60,800 bases of DNA from positions 1 to 60,800 of the forward strand of contig JBLHXN010000007.1 in NCBI GenBank assembly GCA_047630355.1. Direction: 5' to 3'. Shown piece after piece: positions 7,648-16,996 of the stretch. The notes below the pieces were generated by a model. That model ran no database searches and was not told the DNA's origin. It saw only the letters and a program-made list of their open reading frames with translations. Every line of letters starts with the position of its first letter. Within the stretch, counting starts at the first letter, position 1. Source of the DNA: JANQUM01 sp047630355 (lineage in GTDB: Bacteria; Bacteroidota; Bacteroidia; Cytophagales; Spirosomataceae). Both the position numbers and the translations under genes were made by a program.

Positions 7648-9840
7648 ATGGCACAAAATCGTCAGGAAGCAGTAAGGATTGCTCAACAAAGAGATAGCTC
7701 CAAATTCAGGGCCGAAGATAGGGCATTAAGTACATACTTTAAAGAAAATATTTTCGATGATTTAGTTATCGAGCGTTACCTAACGCCTGATAAATACCGT
7801 CGGTTTTTGGTTTCTAAGGAAAATCGTACCGCCGTTGATGAAATATTAGCGGATGATATTGCCAAAAGTATGAAGTCTTGGGCACAAGCTAAGGGTGCAA
7901 CGCATTATACCCATTGGTTTCAACCACTAACGGGAAGCTCGGCAGAAAAACACGATGCCTTTGAAGGTATCGCGTATGACGGACGTTTTATCGCCAACTT
8001 TAAAGGGCGTACGCTTTTTCAACAAGAGCCGGATGCTTCTTCGCTACCCAGCGGCGGAATTCGGCAAACGTTTGAAGCCCGTGGTTATACCTCGTGGGAT
8101 ATTACCTCGCCGCCGTTTATTCGTTACAATAGTGCGGGTTCGGGTACACTTTGTATTCCTTCGCTCTATAATTCTTTCACGGGAGAATCTTTAGATACGA
8201 AGACGCCGCTGCTCCGTTCCATAAATTTATTGAATAAGGCTGCCACCAATGTCGGGATAATCTTTGACCGCCACATTGAATCTGTAAAGCCTTATCTCGG
8301 GTTAGAGCAAGAGTATTTTCTAATTGATGAAGCTCTTTATAATTCCCGACCTGACTTAGTCATGGCGGATAAAACCGTTTTTGGGCACATACCGGCGAAG
8401 GGCCAGCAACTCGAAGATCATTATTTCGGCTCAATACCTTCACGGATTCATAATTTCATGATTGACTTTGAGACGGAAGCTCAAAAATTGGGAATTCCGG
8501 TCAGGACTCGGCACAATGAAGTTGCTCCGGCTCAATTTGAAGTCGCTCCAATTTACGAAGAAGCTAACATCGCCTGCGACCACAACATTTTGATGATGGA
8601 TCTGATGCGGAAGACGGCTCAAAAGCATAAGTTAGCCGTTCTGTTTCACGAAAAACCGTTTAGTCACATTAATGGTAGTGGGAAACACGCCAATTGGTCA
8701 CTGTTTACAAATACGGGGGTGAATTTATTTGCACCGAGTACAAAGCCGAAAGAGGGGCTTCGTTTTGTTACATTTTTGGTGAATGTTATTAAAGCCGTTC
8801 ACGAAAATGCAGATTTACTGCGTGCCTCCGTAGCAGATTGCGGAAACGAATATAGATTGGGCGGATTAGAAGCACCGCCAACCATTATGTCGGTTTTCTT
8901 AGGCAGTGAAATGACTGCGGTTTTGGAAGGAATCGAGAAACAGGAAATCGTTAAAATCGAGAAAGGTGAAAACGCCTACCTTAAACTCGGACTTACGCAT
9001 ATTCCCGCCATTTTATTGGGTAATACAGACAGAAATCGTACTTCTCCCTTTGCATTTACCGGGGATAAATTTGAATACCGTGCCGTTGGTAGTTCAGCAA
9101 ATGCGGCAACTCCGATGATGGTGCTCAACACAATCGTGGCGAATCAGCTCGAACAGTTTAAGAAGGATTACGATAACGAAAGATTAGTTGACGATAGTAA
9201 GAAAGAGGGAATTGTCGTTAAAATCTTAAAAAAATACATCGGTGGTTTTAAAGATATTCTTTTTGAGGGAAATAGTTATTCTGAAGAGTGGAAAGAGGAA
9301 GCCAAACGGCGGGGACTGAGTAATATCACGTCAACGCCCGAAGCACTGAAAAGTTATCTGGACCCTAAGTTTGTCGACCTGTTCGAGCAGAAAAAAATTC
9401 TGAGTAAAACCGAAATAATAGCTCGTTATAATATCGAACTTCTTAATTACGTAAAAAAAGTGCAAATTGAGTCGAGGGTTATTGGTGATCTGGCTCAAAA
9501 TCATATTATTTCAACGGCTATCGGTTATCAGTCGTCGCTCATTCAGAACGCCAAAAACTTAAAAGAAATCGGATTGGAGAAAGAAGCAGAGCCAATTGTG
9601 AGTATTATTAAGAATATTTCTGAGCACGTGAGTAGTATTACTTCTTTTGTGCTCGAAATGACTGAAAAGCGAAAAGTAGCAAATGTCGATCCGTCTTTAG
9701 AAGAGCAGGCAAGAATATATTCGGAAGAAGTAAAACCATATTTTAAGAAAATACGCTATCACGTAGATAAGCTTGAACTTATTATTGATGATAAAGATTG
9801 GCCACTAGCCAAATATCGTGAAATGTTCTATTTATTGTAA
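7648..9840 (+). CDS. glnN: Type III glutamine synthetase
   Basis: At 730 residues this matches the large GSIII family of Bacteroidetes and cyanobacteria. Signature stretches are present: GLEQEYFLID, RHNEVAPAQFEVAPIYEEAN, FSHINGSGKHANWS, DCGNEYRLGGLEAPP, and NRTSPFAFTGDKFEYRAVGS. The N-terminal and C-terminal extensions relative to GSI and GSII are complete. It forms a dodecamer in known members. It is divergent from the LTA-synthase-like gene and followed after 20 bases by a small conserved gene. Having GSII and GSIII together suggests differential use under changing nitrogen supply. Confidence 0.95.
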   Translation: MAQNRQEAVRIAQQRDSSKFRAEDRALSTYFKENIFDDLVIERYLTPDKYRRFLVSKENRTAVDEILADDIAKSMKSWAQAKGATHYTHWFQPLTGSSAEKHDAFEGIAYDGRFIANFKGRTLFQQEPDASSLPSGGIRQTFEARGYTSWDITSPPFIRYNSAGSGTLCIPSLYNSFTGESLDTKTPLLRSINLLNKAATNVGIIFDRHIESVKPYLGLEQEYFLIDEALYNSRPDLVMADKTVFGHIPAKGQQLEDHYFGSIPSRIHNFMIDFETEAQKLGIPVRTRHNEVAPAQFEVAPIYEEANIACDHNILMMDLMRKTAQKHKLAVLFHEKPFSHINGSGKHANWSLFTNTGVNLFAPSTKPKEGLRFVTFLVNVIKAVHENADLLRASVADCGNEYRLGGLEAPPTIMSVFLGSEMTAVLEGIEKQEIVKIEKGENAYLKLGLTHIPAILLGNTDRNRTSPFAFTGDKFEYRAVGSSANAATPMMVLNTIVANQLEQFKKDYDNERLVDDSKKEGIVVKILKKYIGGFKDILFEGNSYSEEWKEEAKRRGLSNITSTPEALKSYLDPKFVDLFEQKKILSKTEIIARYNIELLNYVKKVQIESRVIGDLAQNHIISTAIGYQSSLIQNAKNLKEIGLEKEAEPIVSIIKNISEHVSSITSFVLEMTEKRKVANVDPSLEEQARIYSEEVKPYFKKIRYHVDKLELIIDDKDWPLAKYREMFYLL

Positions 9841-9860
9841 ATTTATTAAAGCAAAAATTA

Positions 9861-10367
9861 ATGAATATCGGGTTTAACGCAGAAGAAATTGCTCAACTAA
9901 GAGCGGAGTGTCTCAAAGAAGGGAAACCTTATGTATTAGTGGAAGACGAAGCAGATTTTGCTGAAACTGGGCAAGCCGTTCACTTTCAGTTTGTGGGAAT
10001 GAAGCACAATCAGCAAGTAATATACGATGTTTTGATGACTACGCTTGAAATGGAGTATCAGTTGGAACTTTACGATACCGCTGCGGAGGAAATTAGTGAA
10101 GAAGTCAAAACCAAAAACATTTCTGATGAGGCAAAAATAGAAGAAATGCTTGAGGAAACCATGAACCTTCTTGAAGAGGAGGAGGCGGTAAAAGTTGCGG
10201 AGCAACTCAACATAGATCCTGACTTTGAGTACGGTATCGGTATTGAGTACGTGAAGAACATTCCTATCATCACGGATAAAGAAATAAGAAAGTTCATTCA
10301 GGAGTTCAGCGAAGATAAATTAAAGATTGACAAAACGCTTTACAGCTTCGAATCTGAAAACGAGTAG
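9861..10367 (+). CDS. Conserved acidic hypothetical protein
   Basis: The gene encodes 168 residues with no signal peptide. The middle (about 75-115) is strongly acidic and probably helical. A compact N-terminal part (VHFQFVGMKHNQQVIYDVLMTTLEMEYQ) and a C-terminal helix (KEIRKFIQEFSEDKL) flank it. I do not recognise a characterised family. It lies between glnN and rsmE with 20-base and 5-base gaps and is probably co-transcribed with both. Confidence 0.75.
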   Translation: MNIGFNAEEIAQLRAECLKEGKPYVLVEDEADFAETGQAVHFQFVGMKHNQQVIYDVLMTTLEMEYQLELYDTAAEEISEEVKTKNISDEAKIEEMLEETMNLLEEEEAVKVAEQLNIDPDFEYGIGIEYVKNIPIITDKEIRKFIQEFSEDKLKIDKTLYSFESENE

Positions 10368-10372
10368 TAACC

Positions 10373-11065
10373 ATGCAGCTTTTCTACGCCCCAGATGCTT
10401 TAAATAATAACGTACTGGACCAAACCAATAGCCAGCACTGTATCAAAGCTCTCCGCAAAAAAGCGGGGGACTTAGTAGACTTGGTGGATGGTAAAGGGAA
10501 TTTTTTCCAAGTAAAATTGACAAATGAACATCCGAAAAAATGTGAATTCAGTATATTAAGCCAGTGTAGAGAAGTTTCCCGAAAAAGAAGGGTCCATATT
10601 GCGATGGCTCCCACGAAAAATAATAACCGTACGGAGTGGTTTGTGGAGAAGGCGATTGAAATAGGAGTGGACGAAATATCATTCATCCAAACCACCAATT
10701 CCGAACGTAAGCACTTTTCGCTTGACCGAATTGAAAAAATCGCTATTTCGGCGATGAAACAATCTCTGAAAGCAACATTGCCGATTTTGAACTCGTTAGT
10801 TGACTTTGAAACGTTTCTTGCCGAACAACAAAATTCAATTGCAAACAAATTTGTGGCTCATTTACGTGATGATTCCACACCACTGTCGAAACATTTAAGC
10901 TCAACAAATAGTCTGATTTTGGTAGGCCCCGAAGGCGATTTTACGGCGGAAGAAATAGAACGAGCTGCTCAGAATAAATTTCAGTTAGTTTCTCTGGGAA
11001 ATTCTCGGCTCAGAACTGAAACCGCCGCAGTAGTGGCTTGCACATTTTTAAATATTGATGATTAA
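10373..11065 (+). CDS. rsmE: 16S rRNA m3U1498 methyltransferase RsmE
   Basis: The gene encodes 230 residues: an N-terminal PUA-like RNA-binding domain and a C-terminal SPOUT methyltransferase with the knot motifs LILVGPEGDFTAEEI and LGNSRLRTETAA. It methylates N3 of U1498 in 16S rRNA of the 30S subunit, using S-adenosylmethionine. The last codons overlap the ATG of the following DUF4159 gene by 8 bases. Confidence 0.93.
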   Translation: MQLFYAPDALNNNVLDQTNSQHCIKALRKKAGDLVDLVDGKGNFFQVKLTNEHPKKCEFSILSQCREVSRKRRVHIAMAPTKNNNRTEWFVEKAIEIGVDEISFIQTTNSERKHFSLDRIEKIAISAMKQSLKATLPILNSLVDFETFLAEQQNSIANKFVAHLRDDSTPLSKHLSSTNSLILVGPEGDFTAEEIERAAQNKFQLVSLGNSRLRTETAAVVACTFLNIDD

Positions 11066-11720
11066 AAATAGATTCTTATTACTAGTACTACTTTTGGTTG
11101 GCTTTGAAGCACTTTGTCAAAGCCCATCTATCAAAATCGCTAAGTTAAAATACAGCGGTGGTGGTGATTGGTACGCAAACCGAACAGCACTTCCTAACTT
11201 GATTGAATTCTGTAACAAAGAATTGAACGCGAATATTTACGAGGAAGAAGACGTAGTTGAAGTAGGAAGTACCGAAATATTTCAATACCCGTTCCTTTAC
11301 ATGACTGGCCACGGAAATGTACTTTTTACCGATGCAGAAGCTAAGAATTTAAGAAATTATCTCATTAGCGGTGGTTTTCTTCACATTGATGATAATTACG
11401 GTATGAACAATTTTATTCGCCGAGAGATGAAAAAGGTTTTTCCGGAACACGATTTTGTGGAAATTCCGTTTAATCATCCGATATATAATCTTAAATATAA
11501 GTTTAAATCTGGCTTGCCGAAAATCCATGAGCACGATAATAAGCCACCGCAAGGGTTTGGTATTTTTTACGAAGGAAAGCTGGTAAGTTATTTTTCTTAT
11601 GAGTCGGATTTAGGAAACGGTTGGGAAGATCAAAGTATCTATAACGATCCACAATCTGTCCGTCTAACTGCTTTACAGATGGGAGCAAATTTAATTGAAT
11701 ACGCATTTACAATTCTATAA
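11058..11720 (+). CDS. DUF4159-family exported protein
   Basis: The gene encodes 220 residues from the ATG at 11058; a TTG one codon upstream is also possible. A signal peptide (about 1-21, ending EALCQ) is followed by a single glutamine-amidotransferase-like fold domain: KYSGGGDWYANRTALPNL near the start, FLYMTGHGNV, and NYLISGGFLHIDDNYG. These match DUF4159, whose function is unknown. It is translationally coupled to rsmE. Confidence 0.8.
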   Translation: MIKNRFLLLVLLLVGFEALCQSPSIKIAKLKYSGGGDWYANRTALPNLIEFCNKELNANIYEEEDVVEVGSTEIFQYPFLYMTGHGNVLFTDAEAKNLRNYLISGGFLHIDDNYGMNNFIRREMKKVFPEHDFVEIPFNHPIYNLKYKFKSGLPKIHEHDNKPPQGFGIFYEGKLVSYFSYESDLGNGWEDQSIYNDPQSVRLTALQMGANLIEYAFTIL

Positions 11721-11745
11721 TCTATAATAATCTACAAATAACTCC

Positions 11746-12516
11746 ATGGTTGCCGCACTTTCATTTTTTATCGGTCACTGGTACTTGTCACTATTTAGCC
11801 AGACCTTCTTTTTGCACCGCTATTCCGCTCACAAAATGTTTACGATGAGTAAAGGTTGGGAACGGTTCTTCTACCTTCTTACGTACATTACGCAAGGGTC
11901 TTCATACCTGAATCCGCGTTCTTACGCTATACTACATCGTATGCACCACGCATTTAGCGATTCACCTAAAGATCCGCACTCGCCACACCATACGAAGAAT
12001 ATCTTCACGATGATGTGGAAAACTAAAGATATCTACAACGCTATTTTGTTTTACAAACAAAAAGTAGAGGCTCGTTTTGAAAAGGATTTACCCGAATGGA
12101 AAACCATTGACCGCATGGGTGATGCCTGGGTTTCAAGAGCACTTTGGGCTGTAGCTTACATCGCTTTTTATATCGTAGGATTTTTCTACTGGGATATTCA
12201 CTGGGCGTTTTTCTTTTTATTGCCAATTCACTTCCTGATGGGACCAATCCACGGAGCGATTGTAAACTGGGGCGGGCACAAGTACGGCTATCAGAATTTT
12301 GACAATAATGATAGGTCCAAAAACTCATTACTTGTTGATTTTCTTATGATGGGTGAATTGTTCCAGAATAATCACCATAAGCATCCGCTTTCTATCAATT
12401 TCGCGAAGAAGTGGTATGAGATTGATCCTACGTATCCAGTAATTAAGTTATTAACTTGGGCGAAGGTTATCAAGCCCCGCGTAGGAATAGTTGGTCACGA
12501 AGAGCACACGCATTAA
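11746..12516 (+). CDS. Fatty-acid (acyl-CoA-type) desaturase
   Basis: The gene encodes 256 residues of the membrane di-iron desaturase family, which introduces a double bond in acyl chains. The histidine boxes are all present: HRYSAH, HRMHHAFSDSPKDPHSPHH, and NNHHKH, plus a supporting HGAIVNWGGHKYG. Hydrophobic helices lie at the N-terminus and at about 130-175. At 256 residues it is slightly short, so the first membrane helix may be incomplete; no better start codon is seen upstream. Likely role: membrane fluidity. Confidence 0.88.
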   Translation: MVAALSFFIGHWYLSLFSQTFFLHRYSAHKMFTMSKGWERFFYLLTYITQGSSYLNPRSYAILHRMHHAFSDSPKDPHSPHHTKNIFTMMWKTKDIYNAILFYKQKVEARFEKDLPEWKTIDRMGDAWVSRALWAVAYIAFYIVGFFYWDIHWAFFFLLPIHFLMGPIHGAIVNWGGHKYGYQNFDNNDRSKNSLLVDFLMMGELFQNNHHKHPLSINFAKKWYEIDPTYPVIKLLTWAKVIKPRVGIVGHEEHTH

Positions 12517-12585
12517 TTTCTTAGTTGTGTGGCATAATAAAGCCGAGTGACAGAAAATAATACCAACGATAAAGAAATTGGAATT

Positions 12586-13011
12586 ATGGAAAAAGAAATT
12601 ACCAAAGAATACACTAATACTGAGGTAACAATAGTTTGGAAACCTAAATCTTGTATACATTCATTAGAATGCATAAAAGCTTTACCAAAAGTGTATCGAC
12701 CAGAAGAAAAACCCTGGATACAAATAGAGCATGCTACCACAGATGAGCTGAAGGTGCAAATTAGAAAATGTCCGTCAGGAGCTTTGAGTTTCTACATGAA
12801 TGGTGAAGAAAACAAAGAGGAAGAAACATTAGAAACTAAAGTAGAAGTGTTGAAAAATGGACCGCTACTTGTTTATGGCACCCTAAGAGTTAAAGACAAA
12901 GACGGGCGGGAAGAACTAAAAAATAAAGCAACGGCTTTTTGTAGATGCGGAGCTTCCAGCAATAAGCCTTATTGTGACGGAACACATATCAAAGTAAGTT
13001 TTAATGATTGA
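12586..13011 (+). CDS. Divergent 4Fe-4S domain fused to CDGSH iron-sulfur domain
   Basis: The gene encodes 141 residues from the ATG at 12586, preferred over a GTG at 12547. The N-terminal half is a divergent mono-cluster ferredoxin-type domain (SCIHSLEC, later RKCPSGAL, with PWI before it). The C-terminal half is a CDGSH domain (FCRCGASSNKPYCDGTH) that binds a 2Fe-2S cluster with three Cys and one His. The protein is presumably a redox or cluster-handling protein of the cytoplasm. It is followed 4 bases later by a small GNAT gene, and this pairing suggests one operon. Confidence 0.85.
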   Translation: MEKEITKEYTNTEVTIVWKPKSCIHSLECIKALPKVYRPEEKPWIQIEHATTDELKVQIRKCPSGALSFYMNGEENKEEETLETKVEVLKNGPLLVYGTLRVKDKDGREELKNKATAFCRCGASSNKPYCDGTHIKVSFND

Positions 13012-13015
13012 CTAA

Positions 13016-13297
13016 ATGAAAATAGAGGTTCAAGAAATAGGTTCAAAAGGGATGGCTTTTGTAGCAGAGGAAAACAAAGTACTTGCCCAAATGACGTATT
13101 CTATTGCTTCCTCTGAACTTATCATTATTGATCATACAGAAGTAAATCTCACGCTAAAAGGTAAAGGAGTGGGGAAGCAGCTCTTGATGGTTATTGTTGA
13201 AAAAGCAAGAAAGGAAAAGTTTAAGATTCTACCGCTTTGTCCTTTTGCAAAATCCGTTTTTGAGAGAGATAAAACTATAAATGATGTCTTACGATAA
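13016..13297 (+). CDS. Small GNAT-like N-acetyltransferase (YjdJ/NATD1 type)
   Basis: The gene encodes 93 residues, typical of the minimal GNAT-like family that includes YjdJ and human NATD1. Visible features are the beta-hairpin AFVAEENKVLAQMTYS, the HTEV stretch, the acetyl-CoA loop LKGKGVGKQLL, and a terminal CPFAKSVFERD motif characteristic of this subgroup. The substrate is unknown. Confidence 0.85.
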   Translation: MKIEVQEIGSKGMAFVAEENKVLAQMTYSIASSELIIIDHTEVNLTLKGKGVGKQLLMVIVEKARKEKFKILPLCPFAKSVFERDKTINDVLR

Positions 13298-13556
13298 TAA
13301 TTTATGCTTTTGAATCGACAATGACACTTTACTTTCTACGCATATTACAGACTAAAAAAACAAATATGAAGAATGAAAAATGCCACAAGACACTGTACAT
13401 AAAAAATAAGTGAAACAGTTGTGAATTGAAGGCCTTTGGCTCGAATCATACTTTGTGTTTAACCGAAATTTTAGAGTTTCGTAATAGCCTACATTTCACA
13501 TACTAAACGTAAACGACATTTGAGATGTTGGATGTTTAGACGCTCCCTTATAGATA

Positions 13557-13592
13557 ACAGAAAAGACCAACTTAATAGTTGGTCTTTTCTGT
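13557..13592 (-). terminator. Perfect hairpin containing the E2 stop codon
   Basis: ACAGAAAAGACCAACT (13557-13572) pairs perfectly over 16 bp with 13577-13592, leaving a TAAT loop. The stop codon of the E2 gene (13572-13574) lies at the loop, so half the stem is coding sequence. No long T run follows outside the stem, so termination may rely on the stem's own U-rich end or on processing. Confidence 0.6.
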
Positions 13593-14876
13593 TTCAAAAT
13601 TTTCTAAATTGTCCGCCACTTCTTTGGCAAAAAGTCCGCCGAGTGAGCCGTCAACCACGCGGTGGTCATAAGAGTGTGAAATAATCATTTTGTGCCGTAT
13701 TCCGATAAAGTCTCCAGCAGGGGTTTCTACTACAGCTGGCTTTTTCAGAATCACTCCGAACGCCATAATTGCAACCTGCGGTTGAACAATAATAGGTGTG
13801 CCCGATAAATTACCAAAACCACCAATATTTGAAATAGTGTATGTTCCGCCCGTGAGTTCATCAGGTTTTAATTGATTTAATCTGGCACGCTCAGCTAAGT
13901 CATTTACCTTTTTCGTCAATCCTACCAAACTGTATGAGTCAGCATTTTTAATAATCGGCACAATCAAGTTGCCGTCGGGTAGGGCTACCGCCATTCCGAT
14001 ATTTATATCCTTTTTCTTGATGATTGAATCGCCGTCAACCTGAATATTTATCATCGGAAACTTCTGAATTGCCTGTACTATAGCCTGAATCAGAATGGGA
14101 GTGAAGGTGATTTTTTCGCCGTTCTTTTTTTGGAAAGAACTCTTGACTTTATTCCGCCATTCAACTACTTCAGTCATATCAACTTCCACGAAAGAAGTTA
14201 CGTGCGGAGCGGTGCGTTTTGACGAAACCATGCGTTCGGCAATAACTTTTCGCATACGTGTCATCTCAATTATCTCATCGGATAGAGCAACGCTTGTTAC
14301 TGGTTTTGCTACTTCAATAACTTTGGGAGTAGGAGTACTAACGATATTTTGGCTTTGCACGAAATTTAAAATATCGTTCTTTGTAACCCGTCCGTCTTTT
14401 CCACTACCCGTAACGGTATCCAATACCTGACGCGAAATATTTTCTTCGTTCGCAATATTCAATACCAGTGGGGAGTAAAATCGTTGACTTTCGTCAGTTG
14501 ACTTTTTGTTTTCGTTTACAGAAGTCGTAATTAGCCCAACTTGCTCCTCGATATCTTTGGCAATTTCGGTGCTCTTGAAGTTATCAACGGGATTAACTTT
14601 ATCGTCTTTTTGCTCTTGCCCATTTTTTGCATTACCCGCCACCTCAACTAAGCATATTGGCTTGCCAACGATAGCCACGTCGCCTTCTTGTACCAAGAAC
14701 TTCGTGATTTTACCGCTCATCGACGAACCGATTTCTGTATCTATTTTATCGGTAGCGACCTCAATAACCATATCGTCTTCAGTGACATTATCACCTTCCT
14801 TCACGAGCCAGTTTAGCACGGTACATTCAAAAATGCTTTCGCCCATGGGGGGCATCGTCATTTCAACTATTTTCAT
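13572..14876 (-). CDS. 2-oxoacid dehydrogenase complex E2 (dihydrolipoyl acyltransferase)
   Basis: The gene encodes 434 residues with three parts: an N-terminal lipoyl domain (lysine in VATDKIDTE, near residue 44), a peripheral-subunit-binding domain (about 132-170, SPLVLNIANEENI...GKDGRVTKNDI), and the C-terminal catalytic domain with SYDHRVVDG. It moves the acyl group from lipoamide to CoA in a pyruvate, 2-oxoglutarate or branched-chain complex. The single lipoyl domain and the MPPMGES start favour a branched-chain type (inference). It begins 6 bases after cinA on the same strand. Confidence 0.9.
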   Translation of the reverse strand: MKIVEMTMPPMGESIFECTVLNWLVKEGDNVTEDDMVIEVATDKIDTEIGSSMSGKITKFLVQEGDVAIVGKPICLVEVAGNAKNGQEQKDDKVNPVDNFKSTEIAKDIEEQVGLITTSVNENKKSTDESQRFYSPLVLNIANEENISRQVLDTVTGSGKDGRVTKNDILNFVQSQNIVSTPTPKVIEVAKPVTSVALSDEIIEMTRMRKVIAERMVSSKRTAPHVTSFVEVDMTEVVEWRNKVKSSFQKKNGEKITFTPILIQAIVQAIQKFPMINIQVDGDSIIKKKDINIGMAVALPDGNLIVPIIKNADSYSLVGLTKKVNDLAERARLNQLKPDELTGGTYTISNIGGFGNLSGTPIIVQPQVAIMAFGVILKKPAVVETPAGDFIGIRHKMIISHSYDHRVVDGSLGGLFAKEVADNLENFETEKTNY

Positions 14877-14882
14877 TATGCG

Positions 14883-16136
14883 TTATTTCTGTTTGTTGAT
14901 GATGAGTCTTAACAAGTTTATTACTGAATAACTGCTGTATTCAATATTAACTTTCCTTTGCAAAGTTAATTGTAATTTCCTGCAAACCGTCTTTTCGGCG
15001 GAAGATACGGCAATAAAAACCGTCCCGACGGGTTTTTCTGGTGTTCCTCCAGTTGGTCCTGCTACACCGCTCGTTGCTAATCCGTAAGTGGTACCCATCA
15101 GTTTCCGAACGCCATCTGCCATTTCTTTAACCGTTTCTTCGCTTACAGCCCCGTGAGACTTTAGCGTTTCTTCTTTAACGCCCAAAGTTTTAGCCTTTAT
15201 ATCATTAGCGTAACTGACTATGCTTCCCTGAAAATAGGCAGAACTACCCGGAATACTCGTGAAAAGGTGCGAAGCAAACCCGCCGGTGCAACTTTCAGCG
15301 AGAGAAATAGTAGAATTATCATCCATCAACAGTCTGCCAACGGCTTCTGGGAGTGACTCTCCAGTTAAGGAGTAAACGTACTTTTCGATTTGCGGTAAGA
15401 CTTTTTCGATTTCGACATCAATTTCTTTACTGAGTTCTTCTGCATTATCGCCAATTCCGGTGAGTCGTAATCTAACCTGACCTCTCCCCGGCAAATAAGC
15501 GAGTTTAATATGTGCGGGCAACTGATCTTCCCACTCTTCGATCTGTTCTGCTAAAAAGGATTCTCCAATTCCGACCGTTCCAATGACTTTGTGTGTTATA
15601 ATCGGTGACTTGAAATGCTTTTTTAAACGGGGCATCACCTCATTCTTCATTAGATTTTTCATCTCGTGCGGCACACCGGGCATTGAGACAAAAACAGTTT
15701 CTTTGTAGATAAACCACATTCCCGGAGCAGTTCCGCTATCATTGTGCAGGTACGTACTTTTACTGGGAATTGCCGCTTGTTGGCGATTTAATTCCGTCAT
15801 TTCATGACCTCTTTTTGTGAAAAAGTCAGTAATAAAAGCCAACGCATGATTGTTTATAATTAACTCATCATTAAGTATTTTAGCAATCGTTTTTTTTGTG
15901 ATGTCGTCTTTCGTGGGGCCCAACCCGCCCGTTATTAAAACGATGTCGGCACGGTTTGCGGCTTCATTAAATATTTGAAGAATTTCTGACTCTAAATCAC
16001 CGATTGCGGACTTTCGGACGGTTTTTATTCCCATCTTATCGAGTTCGGCACTCATCCATTGTGAGTTAGTATCGGTTATTTGGCCGAACAAAATTTCGTC
16101 ACCAATGGTAATAATTTCTGCTGTTGTGTTGTTCAT
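14883..16136 (-). CDS. cinA: CinA family nicotinamide-nucleotide amidohydrolase
   Basis: The gene encodes 417 residues. The N-terminal part is a MoCF/COG1058 domain (GDEILFGQITDTNSQW, TGGLGPTKDD, MPGVPHEM) associated with ADP-ribose pyrophosphatase activity. The C-terminal part is a PncC deamidase (SLAESCTGG, ATSGVAGPTGGTPEKPVGTV). The family recycles NMN in NAD metabolism. It is probably co-transcribed with the E2 gene. Confidence 0.92.
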   Translation of the reverse strand: MNNTTAEIITIGDEILFGQITDTNSQWMSAELDKMGIKTVRKSAIGDLESEILQIFNEAANRADIVLITGGLGPTKDDITKKTIAKILNDELIINNHALAFITDFFTKRGHEMTELNRQQAAIPSKSTYLHNDSGTAPGMWFIYKETVFVSMPGVPHEMKNLMKNEVMPRLKKHFKSPIITHKVIGTVGIGESFLAEQIEEWEDQLPAHIKLAYLPGRGQVRLRLTGIGDNAEELSKEIDVEIEKVLPQIEKYVYSLTGESLPEAVGRLLMDDNSTISLAESCTGGFASHLFTSIPGSSAYFQGSIVSYANDIKAKTLGVKEETLKSHGAVSEETVKEMADGVRKLMGTTYGLATSGVAGPTGGTPEKPVGTVFIAVSSAEKTVCRKLQLTLQRKVNIEYSSYSVINLLRLIINKQK

Positions 16137-16157
16137 TTAGTATTGGAGGTTTAATTG

Positions 16158-16165
16158 TACCTTTG
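16158..16165 (+). promoter_or_regulatory. Possible -7 promoter element upstream of DUF4197 gene
   Basis: TACCTTTG matches TAnnTTTG and would start transcription near 16172, 43 bases before the ATG at 16215. No good TTG box was found at the expected distance. Confidence 0.35.
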
Positions 16166-16214
16166 TGGTAACAAAAAAACTGCGTTAGAGTATCAATAAA
16201 AATTTAAAAATACA

Positions 16215-16961
16215 ATGTTAAAAAAACTTATTGCGGGCTTTTCTATTTCAGCCCTTATTTTCATAAATATTTCTTGCGGACAGCAGATTAACTTTGGTAA
16301 AGTTGCGGAAGCCATGTTAGGCAGCGGAGCTGCACTCACAACAAATGATATTGCTAATGGTTTGAAAGAGGCTTTAGTTGTTGGTATTACTAATGGTTCG
16401 GCGGTGGCTTCACAAACGGATGGTTACTTCAATAATCCGTTGATCAAAATTGCGTTACCGGAAGAGGTTCAGAAGATTGGGAATACGCTTCGCCGAATTG
16501 GGTTGGGAAGTGAAGTTGATAAATTTGAAATGGCGTTGAATCGCGGAGCGGAGCAGGCAGCAGAAAAAGCCAAGCCCATTTTTATTTCGGCGATCCGTCA
16601 AATGACGATTACCGATGCTCTTAGCATTCTTCGTGGAGATAAAGATGCCGCAACTCAGTATTTGCAACGGGTTACTTCTGAGCAATTACTTACAGCGTTT
16701 TCTCCTGTGGTTCAGAATGCACTTGACCAAACACAAGCTACTAAATATTATACGGATATTGCTACAAGATATAACAGTATTCCGTTGGTGCAACCAATCA
16801 ATGCTGATTTGACAAATTACGCTACTAACCAGGCTATGAGCGGTCTTTTCAAACTGATTGCGAAAGAAGAAGAGAAAATTCGTGAAAATCCACTTGCCCG
16901 TACAACTGATCTACTAAAGAGAGTATTTGGTAGTACACAAGCGGTAGCACCTACTTACTAA
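16215..16961 (+). CDS. DUF4197-family lipoprotein
   Basis: The gene encodes 248 residues. A lipoprotein signal peptide ends at Cys (LIFINISCGQQ, Cys about residue 22). The body is helical and matches DUF4197: GLKEALVVGITNGSAVAS, NPLIKIALPEEV, NRGAEQAAEKAKPIFISAI, and the repeated IR/LLKRVFG end. Its function is not known; members are anchored in the envelope. It is followed 35 bases later by gldC on the same strand. Confidence 0.85.
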   Translation: MLKKLIAGFSISALIFINISCGQQINFGKVAEAMLGSGAALTTNDIANGLKEALVVGITNGSAVASQTDGYFNNPLIKIALPEEVQKIGNTLRRIGLGSEVDKFEMALNRGAEQAAEKAKPIFISAIRQMTITDALSILRGDKDAATQYLQRVTSEQLLTAFSPVVQNALDQTQATKYYTDIATRYNSIPLVQPINADLTNYATNQAMSGLFKLIAKEEEKIRENPLARTTDLLKRVFGSTQAVAPTY

Positions 16962-16996
16962 CCTTAATTAAACCACACAAAATCAACAATTTAGAA

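Noticed and set aside
13298..13556. Intergenic stretch searched for a riboswitch or small RNA
   Set aside because: Only a weak 5-bp inverted repeat (CGAAA/TTTCG) was seen, and no conserved motif.
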